Of a stretch of DNA of 64,000 bases, positions 9,913-20,150 are shown one piece after another. Made by a program: the position numbers and the translations under genes. The stretch comes from an uncultured Pelagibacteraceae bacterium (GTDB lineage Bacteria; Pseudomonadota; Alphaproteobacteria; Pelagibacterales; Pelagibacteraceae). The notes under the pieces are model-generated. The model did not search any database, was not told where the DNA came from, and saw only the letters and a program-made list of their open reading frames with translations. The first letter of the stretch is position 1; the number at the start of each line of letters is the position of its first letter. The DNA lies in the NCBI GenBank assembly GCA_902546765.1, contig CACCLG010000001.1, positions 116,172 through 180,171 on the forward strand. The letters are read 5' to 3'.

Positions 9913-10709
9913 GCAGCTGTCTCAATTTCTTTTTCTTGTTCTAGAAATTCTTCAGTGAAACTAAAATACGCTTTACTACCTGGACAAAGCTTATCATAGA
10001 TTAACACTGGAACTCCATGAGAGGGGGCCTCTGATAACCTTACATTTCTCGGCACTGCTGTGTTGTAAACTTTTTCTTTAAAAAAATTTCTAGCTTCCGT
10101 CTCAACCTGACTGGACAACTTATTTCTCTTATCATACATCGTAAGGAGGATACCTCTTATCTCAAGGATAGGATTTAAATTCGATTTAATCCTTTCAATA
10201 GTTTTCATTAATTGAGTTAGGCCCTCTAAGGCGAAAAACTCCGTTTGAAGTGGTACTACCAAAGCATCAGAGGCAACTAATGCCATAATTGTGAGAAGAC
10301 TAAGAGAAGGAGGGCAGTCAATTAGTATATAATGATAGGATGCTCTAGAATCATTTAAAATAGAGGCTAATTCATCTTTTAATTTAAATGCTCTTCGTCT
10401 GTCACCAGCAGTTTCAACCTCAAGTCCTGATAAATCTACGTTGGAAGTAATAATATCTAGGTTTTCAAATTCCGTTTTTTGTATCACATCAGATATTTTT
10501 TTGTTTCCATTTAAAACGCTATAAATTGTATTATTAGATGTACCTGAGTTAGATAATCCAAGACCTGTTGTGGCATTTCCTTGTGGGTCAAGGTCAATCA
10601 CAAGAATTTTTTTTTCTTTAAGAGACAAACCGGCGGCCAAATTAATTATTGTTGTGGTCTTTCCCACTCCTCCTTTTTGGTTTATGACCGAAATAATTTT
10701 TCTATTCAT
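9909..10709 (-). CDS. parA: Chromosome-partitioning ATPase ParA (Soj)
   Basis: This 266-residue Walker-type ATPase has the deviant Walker A KGGVGKTTTI near residues 12-21, Walker B-like YILIDCPPSLSLL, and LVIDLDPQGNATTG. It forms the nucleoid gradient that pulls ParB-parS complexes apart. It overlaps rsmG by 8 bases and parB by 4, in the standard order mnmG-rsmG-parA-parB. Confidence 0.97.
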   Translation of the reverse strand: MNRKIISVINQKGGVGKTTTIINLAAGLSLKEKKILVIDLDPQGNATTGLGLSNSGTSNNTIYSVLNGNKKISDVIQKTEFENLDIITSNVDLSGLEVETAGDRRRAFKLKDELASILNDSRASYHYILIDCPPSLSLLTIMALVASDALVVPLQTEFFALEGLTQLMKTIERIKSNLNPILEIRGILLTMYDKRNKLSSQVETEARNFFKEKVYNTAVPRNVRLSEAPSHGVPVLIYDKLCPGSKAYFSFTEEFLEQEKEIETAA

Positions 10710-11343
10710 ATTTTTTAAGATTTGATATTTTCACTATGATAGACTCGTCGTTGGTTAAACTTTTCTTCTCTTCATAATCAAATTTCCAATTTTTCGTTGC
10801 ATCTTTTAAAATCTTTTTTCCACTTTTTCCTAAAAATAAAATTATATATTTAAAATTTTTAAAATTAGTTTTTGCAATTTGAAAAATTACTGGCAAAGGT
10901 TTAAAGGCACGTGAAATTATGACGTCTGTAATTAAATTTTTTTCATTAAAAATATTTTTTTGATAAATTTCCGCATCCAGTTTAAATTTTTTGGACATTT
11001 CTCTTAAAAAATTACTTTTATGATAACTTTTTTCATAAAAAATCACTTTAAATGTAGGTTTTTTGGAACTCATAATAATACCTAGGACAATTCCTGGTAA
11101 ACCTGCCCCCGACCCTAAGTCTGTACACGTGTTTATGTCACTTTTAGCAATAAAATCAATAGTTTGCATACTGTCAGCAATATGCCTTGATTTTATTGAT
11201 CTTTCTGTGCTTTTGCTAATTAAATTTATTTCTTTATTTTTCAAAATTATGTCTTTTGAATATTCATCTAACCTTTCGAGTGTTTCACGTGAAACATTTA
11301 GATTAAATTTTGGAACTGTTTTTAAAAAATACGAATCAATCAA
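10702..11343 (-). CDS. rsmG: 16S rRNA (guanine-527-N7) methyltransferase
   Basis: This 213-residue SAM-dependent methyltransferase has the GidB glycine motif [15 protein letters not shown], a SRHIADS segment and [10 protein letters not shown]. It methylates G527 of 16S rRNA. The 5' part of the gene carries a perfect 16-base parS consensus (11281-11296), encoding its N-terminal VSRET. It overlaps mnmG by 4 bases and parA by 8. Confidence 0.96.
   Translation of the reverse strand: MIDSYFLKTVPKFNLNVSRETLERLDEYSKDIILKNKEINLISKSTERSIKSRHIADSMQTIDFIAKSDINTCTDLGSGAGLPGIVLGIIMSSKKPTFKVIFYEKSYHKSNFLREMSKKFKLDAEIYQKNIFNEKNLITDVIISRAFKPLPVIFQIAKTNFKNFKYIILFLGKSGKKILKDATKNWKFDYEEKKSLTNDESIIVKISNLKKYE
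11281..11296. other. parS: parS centromere site, perfect consensus
   Basis: TGTTTCACGTGAAACA is the perfect palindromic ParB-binding consensus known from Bacillus and many other bacteria. It lies in the coding sequence of rsmG, about 1.4 kb from parB and about 9 kb from the inferred origin. Confidence 0.93.
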
Positions 11344-13211
11344 GCTATATGCTTAATAGACTTTCTTTTAAGATGTGACAATAAAATATATACGGCCGCA
11401 GGTGTTATCCCGTCTATCCTAAGGGCTTGACCCATTGTTTTAGGCCTTATTTTCTTAAATTTTGACTTAACTTCATGTGATAGTCCTGAGAAACTATCAT
11501 AATTAATATTATCTGGAATTATCAAATTTTCATCTCTTTTAAAAGCTAAAATATCAGCTTTTTGCTTCTTCAAATAACCTTTATAATGAGAGTTTATCTC
11601 TAATTGTTCGTCTATTTCACGTGAAACACGAGGTATTTCTGGCCAAATTTCCCTTATTTTACTCATATTAACAAATTTTTGACCTAATATTTGAAATGCA
11701 GTTCTACTAACCCCGTCCTTAGCAATATTAATACCATAATTTTCAACTTTTGATGGGGTAATTTGTAATTTTGACATCTGATGCTGAATTTTTGTTAATT
11801 GAAAATGCTTTTCTTTAAATATTTGAGCTCTATCTTTAAGTACCACTCCCAAATTAATTCCTTTTTGAGTTAATCTAACATCTGCGTTATCTGACCTTAA
11901 TGATAACCTATACTCTGCTCTTGAAGTAAACATTCTATATGGTTCTGCTACACCTTTCGTAACCAAATCGTCAATCATCACACCAATATATGCATCTGAC
12001 CTATCAAGTATAAAAGGTTCCTTGCCTTTGATAGATAGAGCAGAATTTATTCCAGCGATTAAGCCTTGAGCAGCAGCCTCTTCATAACCGGTTGTTCCAT
12101 TGATTTGACCGGCAAGATAGAGATTTTTAATTTTTTTAGTCTCTAAAGTTAAGAATAGCTCTCTTGGGTCAATATAATCGTATTCAATAGCATATCCAGG
12201 CCTCAATATTTTTACATTCTCTAAACCGTTGATTTTACTACATATTTCATGCTGTATTTCCGATGGTAACGAGGTTGAAATGCCGTTTGGATATATAGTA
12301 TCATCATTTAAACCTTCTGGCTCCAAAAAAATTTGATGTCTCTTCTTATCAGCGAATTTTTTTATTTTATCCTCTATAGATGGGCAGTATCTTGGTCCTA
12401 CTCCTTGGATGCTGCCAGAGTACATAGCACTTCGCTTAATATTTTTGGAAATGATTTTATGAACTTCCTCATTGGTATAAGTCATTCTGCAAGAGATTTG
12501 TTTGTTCAAATTTTTTTCGGTTAAGAAAGAAAAGAAATATGGATCGTCGTCTGCATGTTGAGCTTCCAAATTTTCTAAATTAATTGTACGTGCATCTAAT
12601 CTTGGTGGAGTTCCAGTTTTTAATCTACCAACTTTAAAATCAAACTTTTCTAGTTGCTCACTTAAACCTGTTGATGGTTTTTCATCATATCTTCCTGCTG
12701 GGGTTTTTTTCTCCCCAATATGTATAAGACCATTTAAAAATGTGCCAGTTGTTAGAATTATCTTAGATGATCTAATTTCTTTACCAGATTGAGTTTTAAA
12801 GCCAATTATGGCATTATGCTCAAATAAAAAGCTTATTACAGGATCAGAATAAATGCTTAAATTACAATAGTTTACAAGTTTTTCTTGCATAAATTTTTTA
12901 TATAATGATCGATCACTTTGTGTCCTAGGTCCTCTAACTGCAGGGCCTCTACTTCTATTTAGTAGCCTAAATTGTATTCCTGATTTGTCCGCAACTTCTC
13001 CCATTACACCGTCTAATGCATCTATTTCTCTGACCAAATGACCTTTACCAAGACCACCAATTGCAGGATTGCAGGACATTTCCCCTATAGTTTCAAATTT
13101 ATGTGTGAATAAGGCAGTGTTAACTCCCAATCTTGCAGATGCTGCTGCTGCCTCACAACCAGCATGCCCACCTCCAATAACCACTACATCAAACGATAAA
13201 TCATTTTTCAT
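11340..13211 (-). CDS. mnmG: tRNA uridine 5-carboxymethylaminomethyl modification enzyme MnmG (GidA)
   Basis: At 623 residues it is full length. It has an FAD-binding N-terminus ([14 protein letters not shown]), [13 protein letters not shown], the tRNA-binding signature [18 protein letters not shown], and a helical C-terminus that normally binds MnmE. With MnmE it modifies U34 of several tRNAs. mnmE lies just upstream on the same strand, so the two partners are transcribed together. A near-perfect parS site lies inside (11613-11628), encoding VSREI. Confidence 0.98.
   Translation of the reverse strand: MKNDLSFDVVVIGGGHAGCEAAAASARLGVNTALFTHKFETIGEMSCNPAIGGLGKGHLVREIDALDGVMGEVADKSGIQFRLLNRSRGPAVRGPRTQSDRSLYKKFMQEKLVNYCNLSIYSDPVISFLFEHNAIIGFKTQSGKEIRSSKIILTTGTFLNGLIHIGEKKTPAGRYDEKPSTGLSEQLEKFDFKVGRLKTGTPPRLDARTINLENLEAQHADDDPYFFSFLTEKNLNKQISCRMTYTNEEVHKIISKNIKRSAMYSGSIQGVGPRYCPSIEDKIKKFADKKRHQIFLEPEGLNDDTIYPNGISTSLPSEIQHEICSKINGLENVKILRPGYAIEYDYIDPRELFLTLETKKIKNLYLAGQINGTTGYEEAAAQGLIAGINSALSIKGKEPFILDRSDAYIGVMIDDLVTKGVAEPYRMFTSRAEYRLSLRSDNADVRLTQKGINLGVVLKDRAQIFKEKHFQLTKIQHQMSKLQITPSKVENYGINIAKDGVSRTAFQILGQKFVNMSKIREIWPEIPRVSREIDEQLEINSHYKGYLKKQKADILAFKRDENLIIPDNINYDSFSGLSHEVKSKFKKIRPKTMGQALRIDGITPAAVYILLSHLKRKSIKHIA
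11613..11628. other. parS: Second parS-like site, one mismatch
   Basis: TATTTCACGTGAAACA differs from the consensus only at position 2 (A for G). It lies inside mnmG, 332 bases from the perfect site, and in the same reading context of a VSRE peptide. No third copy with at most one mismatch was seen in the window. Confidence 0.85.
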
Positions 13212-13287
13212 GACTTTAATTTATTATCGTTATTAGATTTTACAAGATACTAGTTATTACACTTTCTGCGGTTTTCTTAGTTGATAA

Positions 13288-14619
13288 TTATTTACCTATA
13301 CAGAAATCGTTAAAGATGGATCCGAGTATTTCTTCAACATCTACTTTTCCAACTATTAATCCTAGATGTCTAACTGCTAATCTTAGGTCTTCTGCAGCTT
13401 TATCAAATTCCTCTTCTGAATTTTTTTCTTGAAAGGTTTTTAAATGATAAACGCATTTCTCAATATTATCTCTATGCCTGCTTCTTGTGATTATAATATC
13501 GTTTGATGATATAAATTTATTTTCTAATTTTTTTTTTATTTCATTAATAAGTAAATCTATATTTTTATTTTCTTTAACCGATATAGATATTGGATTTAAT
13601 TTTTTAATTTCTTCATTTAGTTTATCATCAATATTTTCCGATTTATTAACTACAATAATATTCTTATCCTGGCTCAAAGCACTTAAAAAACTTTGAAAAT
13701 CAACACTTTTTGGCTCTAAGACTATGATATTTAAATCTGCATCATTTGCATTTTTTAGACTTAGCTTTATCCCTTTTCTTTCTATTTCATCTTTAGAATC
13801 TCTAATGCCGGCTGTGTCAGATAATATGACTGGATATCCATCCAAATTAAGATGTGTTTCTATAACATCTCTTGTTGTTCCAGCCATTTCAGACACAATT
13901 GCTACTTCACGGTTTGCTAAATGATTAAGGAGAGAAGATTTGCCTACATTTGTAGGTCCAATTATGGATATTTTAAATCCTTCTCTTATTCTTTCTCCAA
14001 CTCTTTGATCATCCAATAACTTCTCTAGATCAGCCAATGCTTTAGCCGTATCTGCTTTAATTCCATCTAAGATTTCAATTGGTAGATCTTCATCTGGGAA
14101 GTCGATTTTGGCTTCAATCTTGGATAAAACTTTAATAAGAATTTGCCTAAGAGTTTCAAATATTTTTGAACTTTTACCTTCCATAACTCTTATAGCCTGC
14201 TGTCTTTGAATCTCTGTTTCAGATGAAATTAAATCTGATATACCCTCGGCTTTCATTAAGTCTATCTTTCCGTTTTGAAATGCAATTTTTGTAAATTCTC
14301 CTGGCTCTGCTAACCTACAATCATCAAACTTTGAAATTGAAGCTTGTATAGCGTCTATTACTGCTCTACTTCCATGAATGTGAAATTCAGCCATATCTTC
14401 ACCAGTATAACTACTTGGTGCAGGAAACCATAATATTATACCCTCGTCTATCAATTCATTTGTGTCGTAATTAAAAAGTTTTTTTAATGTGGCTACTCTT
14501 GGATGTGGTAGATTTGATTGAGATAATTTTTTAATAATGTCTCTAGTATTTTTTCCAGATACTCTTATAACTGCTAAACCAGATATTCCTGGCCCTGATG
14601 ACAAAGCATAAATATTCAT
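13288..14619 (-). CDS. mnmE: tRNA modification GTPase MnmE (TrmE)
   Basis: The protein has 443 residues: an N-terminal tetrahydrofolate-binding domain (YALSSGPGISGLAVIRVSG, SYTGEDMAEFHIHGS), a helical domain, and an inserted G domain with G1 GPTNVGKSSLLN near residue 222, G3 DTAGIRDS and G4 NKSE. The C-terminus is FCIGK, the CxGK motif essential for modification. It works with MnmG on U34 of tRNA. It is the last gene before the GT41 insertion at 14662. Confidence 0.98.
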   Translation of the reverse strand: MNIYALSSGPGISGLAVIRVSGKNTRDIIKKLSQSNLPHPRVATLKKLFNYDTNELIDEGIILWFPAPSSYTGEDMAEFHIHGSRAVIDAIQASISKFDDCRLAEPGEFTKIAFQNGKIDLMKAEGISDLISSETEIQRQQAIRVMEGKSSKIFETLRQILIKVLSKIEAKIDFPDEDLPIEILDGIKADTAKALADLEKLLDDQRVGERIREGFKISIIGPTNVGKSSLLNHLANREVAIVSEMAGTTRDVIETHLNLDGYPVILSDTAGIRDSKDEIERKGIKLSLKNANDADLNIIVLEPKSVDFQSFLSALSQDKNIIVVNKSENIDDKLNEEIKKLNPISISVKENKNIDLLINEIKKKLENKFISSNDIIITRSRHRDNIEKCVYHLKTFQEKNSEEEFDKAAEDLRLAVRHLGLIVGKVDVEEILGSIFNDFCIGK

Positions 14620-14661
14620 TTAAGTTCATTTATATATAAAAATTTGTTTTATTATATAGTT

Positions 14662-16344
14662 TTATCTTTTGTAAACTTCTAAAAGAGATCTACCAAAATT
14701 ACTTGCAAATTTTTTTGAATCAAACAATGGTGTATTTAAAATTCTATCAAATATGTCTTTTCTTAAAATTGAAAGTTGATTAATGTTATTTGAAAGTTCT
14801 AATGCTTTTTCTATATATTCTTCTGAATTTTTTAAAATTAATTGATCAAGGTTGGCATTTTTAAGAATGCTTGAGCCACATCTTGAATTGAAATTATATC
14901 CTAGAACAGTCAATACTGGTATTCCACACCACAAAGCTTCAAATGACGTTGTAACTCCATTGTAAGGGAAAGTATCTAATGCAATATCAATTTTTTTATA
15001 TAAATTTAAATGCTCCTTTAAATTAGGGTAGTCTGCCCTATTATAGAATTCAATTAAATCGTAAACTTTATTTTTTTTGAAGATCTCTATAATTCTTTTG
15101 GGAAAGCAATTATTTGATGATTTAAGAATTAATTTTGCACTCTGAGTTTTTTTTAGGATCTCAGACCATGCATATGCAGTTTCATCTGAAATTTTGAGAA
15201 AATTATTGAATGAACCATAAGTAATATAATTATTTTTTTTTGCGGGCGTTCCACTAAATTCTCTTTTATAATCGAAGCCTGAATGAGCATTCCATATATT
15301 GTTTAATTTGATAATTTTTTCTGAGTAAAAACTTTCTTCATCTTTTATAAGATGATCATCAGCAATTAAGTAATCTATATTTTTAAATCCGATAGTATTA
15401 CAATAACCAAGCCACGTTATTTGCAAAGGAGACACTCTAGATTTAAATATTTCGATTCTTTTGCTAGATGTTAGACCACCTATGTCTATTAATATTTCTA
15501 TTCTCTCTTTCTGAATTTGTTCGATAACTTCTTGATTATTTAAATTAGAAATATTGGACCATTTTTCTGAACTATCTTTGATTTCTTGAGATGACTCGTC
15601 AAATTGTTCAGAAAACGAAAAGATATAAGTTTCAAATTTACTTCTATCTAAATATTTAAGTAATTTTTTGACAAAAAAAGTAACAGAGTGATATCTACTA
15701 AAGTCTCTCGATACTAAGCCTATTCTAATTTTGTCATTTTTTTTGAAATTTATTTCAGACAAATGTTTTGCATTATTTAACACAAAATGTTTTTCAAGTT
15801 TTTTTGAATATTCATAAAAATTTTCTTGTCTCCAGTTCGAGGTGTAATTATTTATAAATGCATATCTTGCAATTATTGATTTATTTTTTGGATTTATATG
15901 GACTATTTTTTCCATATTTTTTTTTATTTTTGGAACATCAACAAAATATTTATATAATTCTATTCCATTAACTAATAATTTTTCATTATTATTAAAATTT
16001 TCAATTGCTTCTCTGTAATATGTCTGAGCTTTAAGAATATTCTTAGATAATTCTTTTATTAAATTTACATTAGCTGTGCTAATCGAAATCATATTACATA
16101 AAGAATCCAAACCATGTATAGTTTTTTTTTCTTTTAGATATGCATCTTCAAAATCTAACATGGAAGATAAAATATCTTTTTTATCACTATTTATTTTTAG
16201 AATTTTACATAACCCTAACAAATTTGATAAGCCCGCTGGTCTTTCTGTTATTTTTGTTTTTTCGTTTGCAGCTTTTAAGGCAGCTTCATACTCTTTTTTA
16301 GTGAAGAGTAACTTTATTTCTTCAATTATAGATCTGCTTATCAT
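14662..16344 (-). CDS. SPINDLY/GT41-type O-GlcNAc-transferase-like glycosyltransferase
   Basis: At 560 residues, the N-terminal ~180 residues are helical and TPR-like but degenerate. From about residue 200 the GT41 catalytic region is clear: RIGLVSRDFSRYHSV, ILIDIGGLTSSKRIEIF, QITWLGYCNTIGFKNIDYLIAD, ALDTFPYNGVTTSFEALWCGIPVLT and RCGSSIL. The family transfers GlcNAc or fucose from a nucleotide sugar to Ser/Thr of proteins; bacterial members often act on surface proteins. Donor and acceptor are unknown here. It separates mnmE and rho, which are close neighbours in related genomes, so it looks like an accessory insertion. Confidence 0.87.
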   Translation of the reverse strand: MISRSIIEEIKLLFTKKEYEAALKAANEKTKITERPAGLSNLLGLCKILKINSDKKDILSSMLDFEDAYLKEKKTIHGLDSLCNMISISTANVNLIKELSKNILKAQTYYREAIENFNNNEKLLVNGIELYKYFVDVPKIKKNMEKIVHINPKNKSIIARYAFINNYTSNWRQENFYEYSKKLEKHFVLNNAKHLSEINFKKNDKIRIGLVSRDFSRYHSVTFFVKKLLKYLDRSKFETYIFSFSEQFDESSQEIKDSSEKWSNISNLNNQEVIEQIQKERIEILIDIGGLTSSKRIEIFKSRVSPLQITWLGYCNTIGFKNIDYLIADDHLIKDEESFYSEKIIKLNNIWNAHSGFDYKREFSGTPAKKNNYITYGSFNNFLKISDETAYAWSEILKKTQSAKLILKSSNNCFPKRIIEIFKKNKVYDLIEFYNRADYPNLKEHLNLYKKIDIALDTFPYNGVTTSFEALWCGIPVLTVLGYNFNSRCGSSILKNANLDQLILKNSEEYIEKALELSNNINQLSILRKDIFDRILNTPLFDSKKFASNFGRSLLEVYKR

Positions 16345-16387
16345 TTAAGATAATTTAAACCTATTTATCAAAAATCAATATATATAA

Positions 16388-17659
16388 TTAAGAAGGTTTA
16401 TTCATAGAATTAAAAAATTCAGCGTTGTTTTTAGTATCTTTTAATTTTGAATTTATGAATTCTATCGCATCCATTGAACCCATTGGAGCTATTATTCTTC
16501 TCAGCACATTCATTTTTTGCAAGTCGCTTTTATCAAACAACAGCTCTTCTCTTCTAGTTCCTGATTTTGTTATATCTATTGCTGGGAATATTCTCTTCTC
16601 AGAGATTTTTCTATCTAATATTGTTTCACTATTTCCAGTTCCTTTAAATTCCTCAAATATAACTTCATCCATTCTGCTACCTGTATCAATTAATGCGGTA
16701 GCAATAATTGTTAGTGATCCACCTTCTTCTATATTCCTTGCGGCACCAAAAAATCTTTTTGGCCTTTGAAGTGCATTGGCATCTACACCTCCAGTTAAAA
16801 CTTTTCCTGAGCTGGGAACTACAGCATTGTAGGCACGGCCGAGCCTTGTTATGGAGTCCAATAAAATTACGACATCTTTTTTATGTTCGGTCAATCTTTT
16901 TGCTTTTTCTATAACCATTTCAGCGACGGCAACGTGTCTTTGAGCAGGTTCATCAAATGTTGAGCTAATTACCTCTCCCTTAACTGTACGTTGCATATCT
17001 GTTACCTCTTCAGGTCTTTCATCGATTAATAAAACCATTAAATAACACTCTGGATGATTGGCTGTTATTGAATTCGCTATACTTTGCAAAATCATTGTTT
17101 TACCAGCTTTTGGCGGTGATATAATCAACGACCTTTGGCCTTTTCCTATTGGACTGACAAGATCGATTAATCTAGGAGTAAGGTCAGGTTTTTTTTCAAT
17201 TTTTGTGGTTTCAACTTCCATCCTAAACTGCTTGTTAGGATAGAGTGGGGTTAAATTGTCAAAAGCTATTTTATGTTTAAACTTATCAGGTTCTTCGAAA
17301 TTAATTTTGGAAACTTGCAGTAAAGCAAAATATCTTTCACCTTCTTTTGGAGATCTTATTGGACCTTCAACAGTATCTCCTGTTCTTAAACCAAACCTTC
17401 TAATTTGGCTTGGACTTACATATATATCATCTGCGCCTGGAAGATAATTAGACTCCATTGCTCTGAGGAAACCAAAACCATCCTGTAAAAGCTGCAAAAC
17501 CCCACCGCCTGTAATCTCTTCACCTTTTTCAGCCAATTTTTTTAATATAGCAAAGTAAATTTCTTGTCTTCTAAGAGTGCTTGCATTTTCAATACCAAGC
17601 TTTTCAGCTTCAGTGATCAACTTCTCTGAGCTCTTTTCTTTTAGTTCTTGAATGTTCAT
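16388..17659 (-). CDS. rho: Transcription termination factor Rho
   Basis: At 423 residues it has the Rho N-terminal domain ([38 protein letters not shown]-type RNA-binding fold), Walker [12 protein letters not shown] near residue 183, Walker [16 protein letters not shown], and the Q/R-loop region. The hexameric helicase ends transcription. Only two hairpin terminators were recognised in the window, which fits reliance on Rho. The ATG is followed by normal family sequence; upstream of it are 61 bases before hemJ. Confidence 0.98.
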   Translation of the reverse strand: MNIQELKEKSSEKLITEAEKLGIENASTLRRQEIYFAILKKLAEKGEEITGGGVLQLLQDGFGFLRAMESNYLPGADDIYVSPSQIRRFGLRTGDTVEGPIRSPKEGERYFALLQVSKINFEEPDKFKHKIAFDNLTPLYPNKQFRMEVETTKIEKKPDLTPRLIDLVSPIGKGQRSLIISPPKAGKTMILQSIANSITANHPECYLMVLLIDERPEEVTDMQRTVKGEVISSTFDEPAQRHVAVAEMVIEKAKRLTEHKKDVVILLDSITRLGRAYNAVVPSSGKVLTGGVDANALQRPKRFFGAARNIEEGGSLTIIATALIDTGSRMDEVIFEEFKGTGNSETILDRKISEKRIFPAIDITKSGTRREELLFDKSDLQKMNVLRRIIAPMGSMDAIEFINSKLKDTKNNAEFFNSMNKPS

Positions 17660-17720
17660 AATTTTGGGGGGTTATTCGTTAGATTTAATGAATATATATA
17701 TTAGGCCTTAAATTTCAAGA

Positions 17721-18155
17721 CTAGATAGGTTTAAAAATTACTATAAATACAGTTAAAATTAACAGTATAGTTGGAATTTCATTAATTATTCTAAAAAATC
17801 TAGAAGATTTTGTATTTGACCCATCTTTCAGGGAACTCAAGCATTTTCCCAAATACTCATGATAGGCAGTCAAAATTATTACTAAAAAAATTTTTATTTG
17901 CAGCCACAGCTGTGAGAAAGTGTCAAAACCTATTTGATATATTAAGAGTATGCCAAAGAACCAGGATATTATCATTGCTGGTCTCATAATGTAAAAATAA
18001 AGCTTTCTCTCCATAATCTCGAAGATTTGTGTAGTTTCTTTTTTTTGGTAATTTTCAACATGGTAAACAAAAATTCTTGGCAAATATAATAATCCGGCCA
18101 TCCAAGATATAACTGCTATTAAATGTAATGACTTAAATAACAAATAATAGTTCAT
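17721..18155 (-). CDS. hemJ: Protoporphyrinogen IX oxidase, HemJ type
   Basis: This 144-residue membrane protein has four predicted transmembrane segments. The family His is in KSLHLIAVISWMAGLLYLPRIFVYH, and there is a second conserved region, MERKLYFYIMRPAM. HemJ oxidises protoporphyrinogen IX, the penultimate step of haem synthesis, in the inner membrane. It lies 4 bases downstream of hemH and in the alphaproteobacterial order hemE-hemH-hemJ-rho. Confidence 0.92.
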   Translation of the reverse strand: MNYYLLFKSLHLIAVISWMAGLLYLPRIFVYHVENYQKKETTQIFEIMERKLYFYIMRPAMIISWFFGILLIYQIGFDTFSQLWLQIKIFLVIILTAYHEYLGKCLSSLKDGSNTKSSRFFRIINEIPTILLILTVFIVIFKPI

Positions 18156-18159
18156 AAAT

Positions 18160-19149
18160 TTATAAATTTTTATTTATAAGATATTCTAAAAGCTTAATAT
18201 GATCGTCGTTATCATTCAAACACGGTATCATATCAAAGTTTTTTCCTCCAGATTTTAAAAAGCTCTCCTTACCTTGAATTGCGATCTCTTCTAAAGTCTC
18301 AACACAATCCGATGCAAAACCAGGACAAATTACCAAGATATTATTTATATTATTGCTCGGCAATTCTTCTAATGTTTTATCAGTATATGGTTTTAACCAC
18401 TGTTCAGGACCAAACCTTGATTGAAAAGTAGTTCTTATTTTAACATCTTTGAATTTTTCTGAGATTAGCCTTGTGGTTTTATGACAATAGCAATGATAGG
18501 GGTCTCCCTTATCAAAATATTTTTGTGGAATTCCATGGTAAGAGGCGATAATAAGGTCTGGTTTCCAATTAATTTCAGAAATTTTTTTATTTAATGAATT
18601 GACAAGTGCATCAATATAAAGTTCCTCTGACTCATAATGTGGAACAATCTTTAAACTTGGTTGCCATCTCATATTCATAAGAGATCTATATACTTCATCA
18701 CATACCGTAGCTGTTGTTGCTGCAGCATATTGTGGATACAGAGGAATAATTAAAAGATGCTCACAACCAGCTTTGTGTAGTTCATTTATTTTACTTTTTA
18801 TACTTGGGCTTCCGTATCTCATTGCATAATCAATTATAACGTTTTCACTTCTAATCAATTTGTCAATTTTTTCGGCCTGTAATTTTGTGTAGTATCTTAG
18901 AGGTGACATGTTTTCTTTTTCCATCCAAATTTCTTTATATGCTTTTGCAGTTTTTGAGGGTCTAAATGTTAAAATGAAAACATTCAGGATGAATTTCCAT
19001 AATATAGGATTAACTTCTATAACTCTTCTATCAGAGAGAAATTCTTTAAGATACCTTCTTATATCAAACCAACTTGTGGATTCAGGAGTTCCAAGATTAA
19101 TCAATAAAACTCCAGTTTTTCCAAAATTAATTTTTGGGTGGTCTTCCAT
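18160..19149 (-). CDS. hemH: Ferrochelatase
   Basis: At 329 residues it has the family landmarks: VLLINLGTPES, PLRYYTKLQ, MRYGSPSI, IPLYPQYAAATT, the metal-site His in IASYHGIPQKYFDKGDPYHCYCHKT, and CPGFASDCVETLEEI with the conserved Glu. It inserts Fe(II) into protoporphyrin IX. Its start codon overlaps the hemE stop by one base (TAATG). Confidence 0.97.
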   Translation of the reverse strand: MEDHPKINFGKTGVLLINLGTPESTSWFDIRRYLKEFLSDRRVIEVNPILWKFILNVFILTFRPSKTAKAYKEIWMEKENMSPLRYYTKLQAEKIDKLIRSENVIIDYAMRYGSPSIKSKINELHKAGCEHLLIIPLYPQYAAATTATVCDEVYRSLMNMRWQPSLKIVPHYESEELYIDALVNSLNKKISEINWKPDLIIASYHGIPQKYFDKGDPYHCYCHKTTRLISEKFKDVKIRTTFQSRFGPEQWLKPYTDKTLEELPSNNINNILVICPGFASDCVETLEEIAIQGKESFLKSGGKNFDMIPCLNDNDDHIKLLEYLINKNL

Positions 19150-20150
19150 TAATTAAACGATCTCACAATTTTTACTAATTTTTCAACCATTTCAATTTTT
19201 GTTTGAGGTTGAATTCCATGTCCTAAATTAAATATATAAGGATGATCTTTAAATATATTTAAATATTTTTTAGTCTCTTTTTCTAAAGTGTCTTCATCTT
19301 GTAACAGAATTTTTGGGTCTAAACCCCCCTGAATCGGAATATCAATATTTTTTACAATATCTTTTGGATCTATATCATAATCGATGTTAACAGCACTTGG
19401 TTTAACAATATCACAGAAGTTCTTGTAATCTTTTATGCCTCTAGGAAAACATATAACTGGGACACCAAGGCTTTTAGTATATTCTACAAGACTTAATGTT
19501 GGTATGTAAATATACTCGGGTATATTGTTTTCAAGAAGTCCAGCCCAACTATCAAATATTTGTATAATCGTGGCACCTGCTTCAACTTGATTTTTAATAT
19601 GAATTTTGAGGAATTTATCAATGATAGATAATAATCGATTAATTAAAAATTCATCTTTAAAAAAATCTACTTTAAGTTTTTTTTTAGGAGAGATTTTGTT
19701 TATCATGTATACCAAGATTGTCCATGGAGCACCAACGAACCCTATTAGGTCTTTTTCATCTCTGTTAATCTTATTTGATGTTATATTAATTGCCTTATAA
19801 ACAGAATTTAACTTAAAAGAAAAATCAACCTCATCAATATTTTTTAAGTCATCTAGATTTAAATCGCCTAACTTTGGACCAAAATTTTTTTCAAACTCAA
19901 CTTTCTGGTTTAGACCATACGGTAACATTAAAATATCTGAAAAAATAATTGCAGCATCAAAATTAAATCTTACTATAGGTTGTAAGGTTATTTCAGATGC
20001 TAAATTTTCACTAAGACACAATTTTATAAAATCTTGATTTTTGCTCCTTATCTCACGAAATTCAGGTAAATATCTTCCAGCTTGCCTCATTAACCATATA
20101 GGATTAATATTGCTCTTTTTCTCAACAATACATTTTTGAATTGGGGTCAT
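19149..20150 (-). CDS. hemE: Uroporphyrinogen decarboxylase
   Basis: About 333 residues from ATG 20150. An in-frame TTG at 20165 adds five residues (MIYLY) with no family match, so ATG is preferred. Landmarks are the N-terminal IWLMRQAGRYLPEFREIR with the substrate Arg residues, FSDILMLPYGLNQKVEF, GFVGAPWT, and FNLGHGIQPQT near the end. It converts uroporphyrinogen III to coproporphyrinogen III. It is the first gene of the leftward hemE-hemH-hemJ block and borders the inferred origin. Confidence 0.97.
   Translation of the reverse strand: MTPIQKCIVEKKSNINPIWLMRQAGRYLPEFREIRSKNQDFIKLCLSENLASEITLQPIVRFNFDAAIIFSDILMLPYGLNQKVEFEKNFGPKLGDLNLDDLKNIDEVDFSFKLNSVYKAINITSNKINRDEKDLIGFVGAPWTILVYMINKISPKKKLKVDFFKDEFLINRLLSIIDKFLKIHIKNQVEAGATIIQIFDSWAGLLENNIPEYIYIPTLSLVEYTKSLGVPVICFPRGIKDYKNFCDIVKPSAVNIDYDIDPKDIVKNIDIPIQGGLDPKILLQDEDTLEKETKKYLNIFKDHPYIFNLGHGIQPQTKIEMVEKLVKIVRSFN

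Noticed and set aside
10903-10918. CACGTGAAA inside rsmG, a possible third parS
   Set aside because: Only the centre and one half-arm match (AAAGG on the left, AAATT on the right); at least seven mismatches to the consensus arms.
16425-17447. Several plus-strand open frames opposite rho
   Set aside because: All are antisense shadows of rho, which is full length with all motifs.
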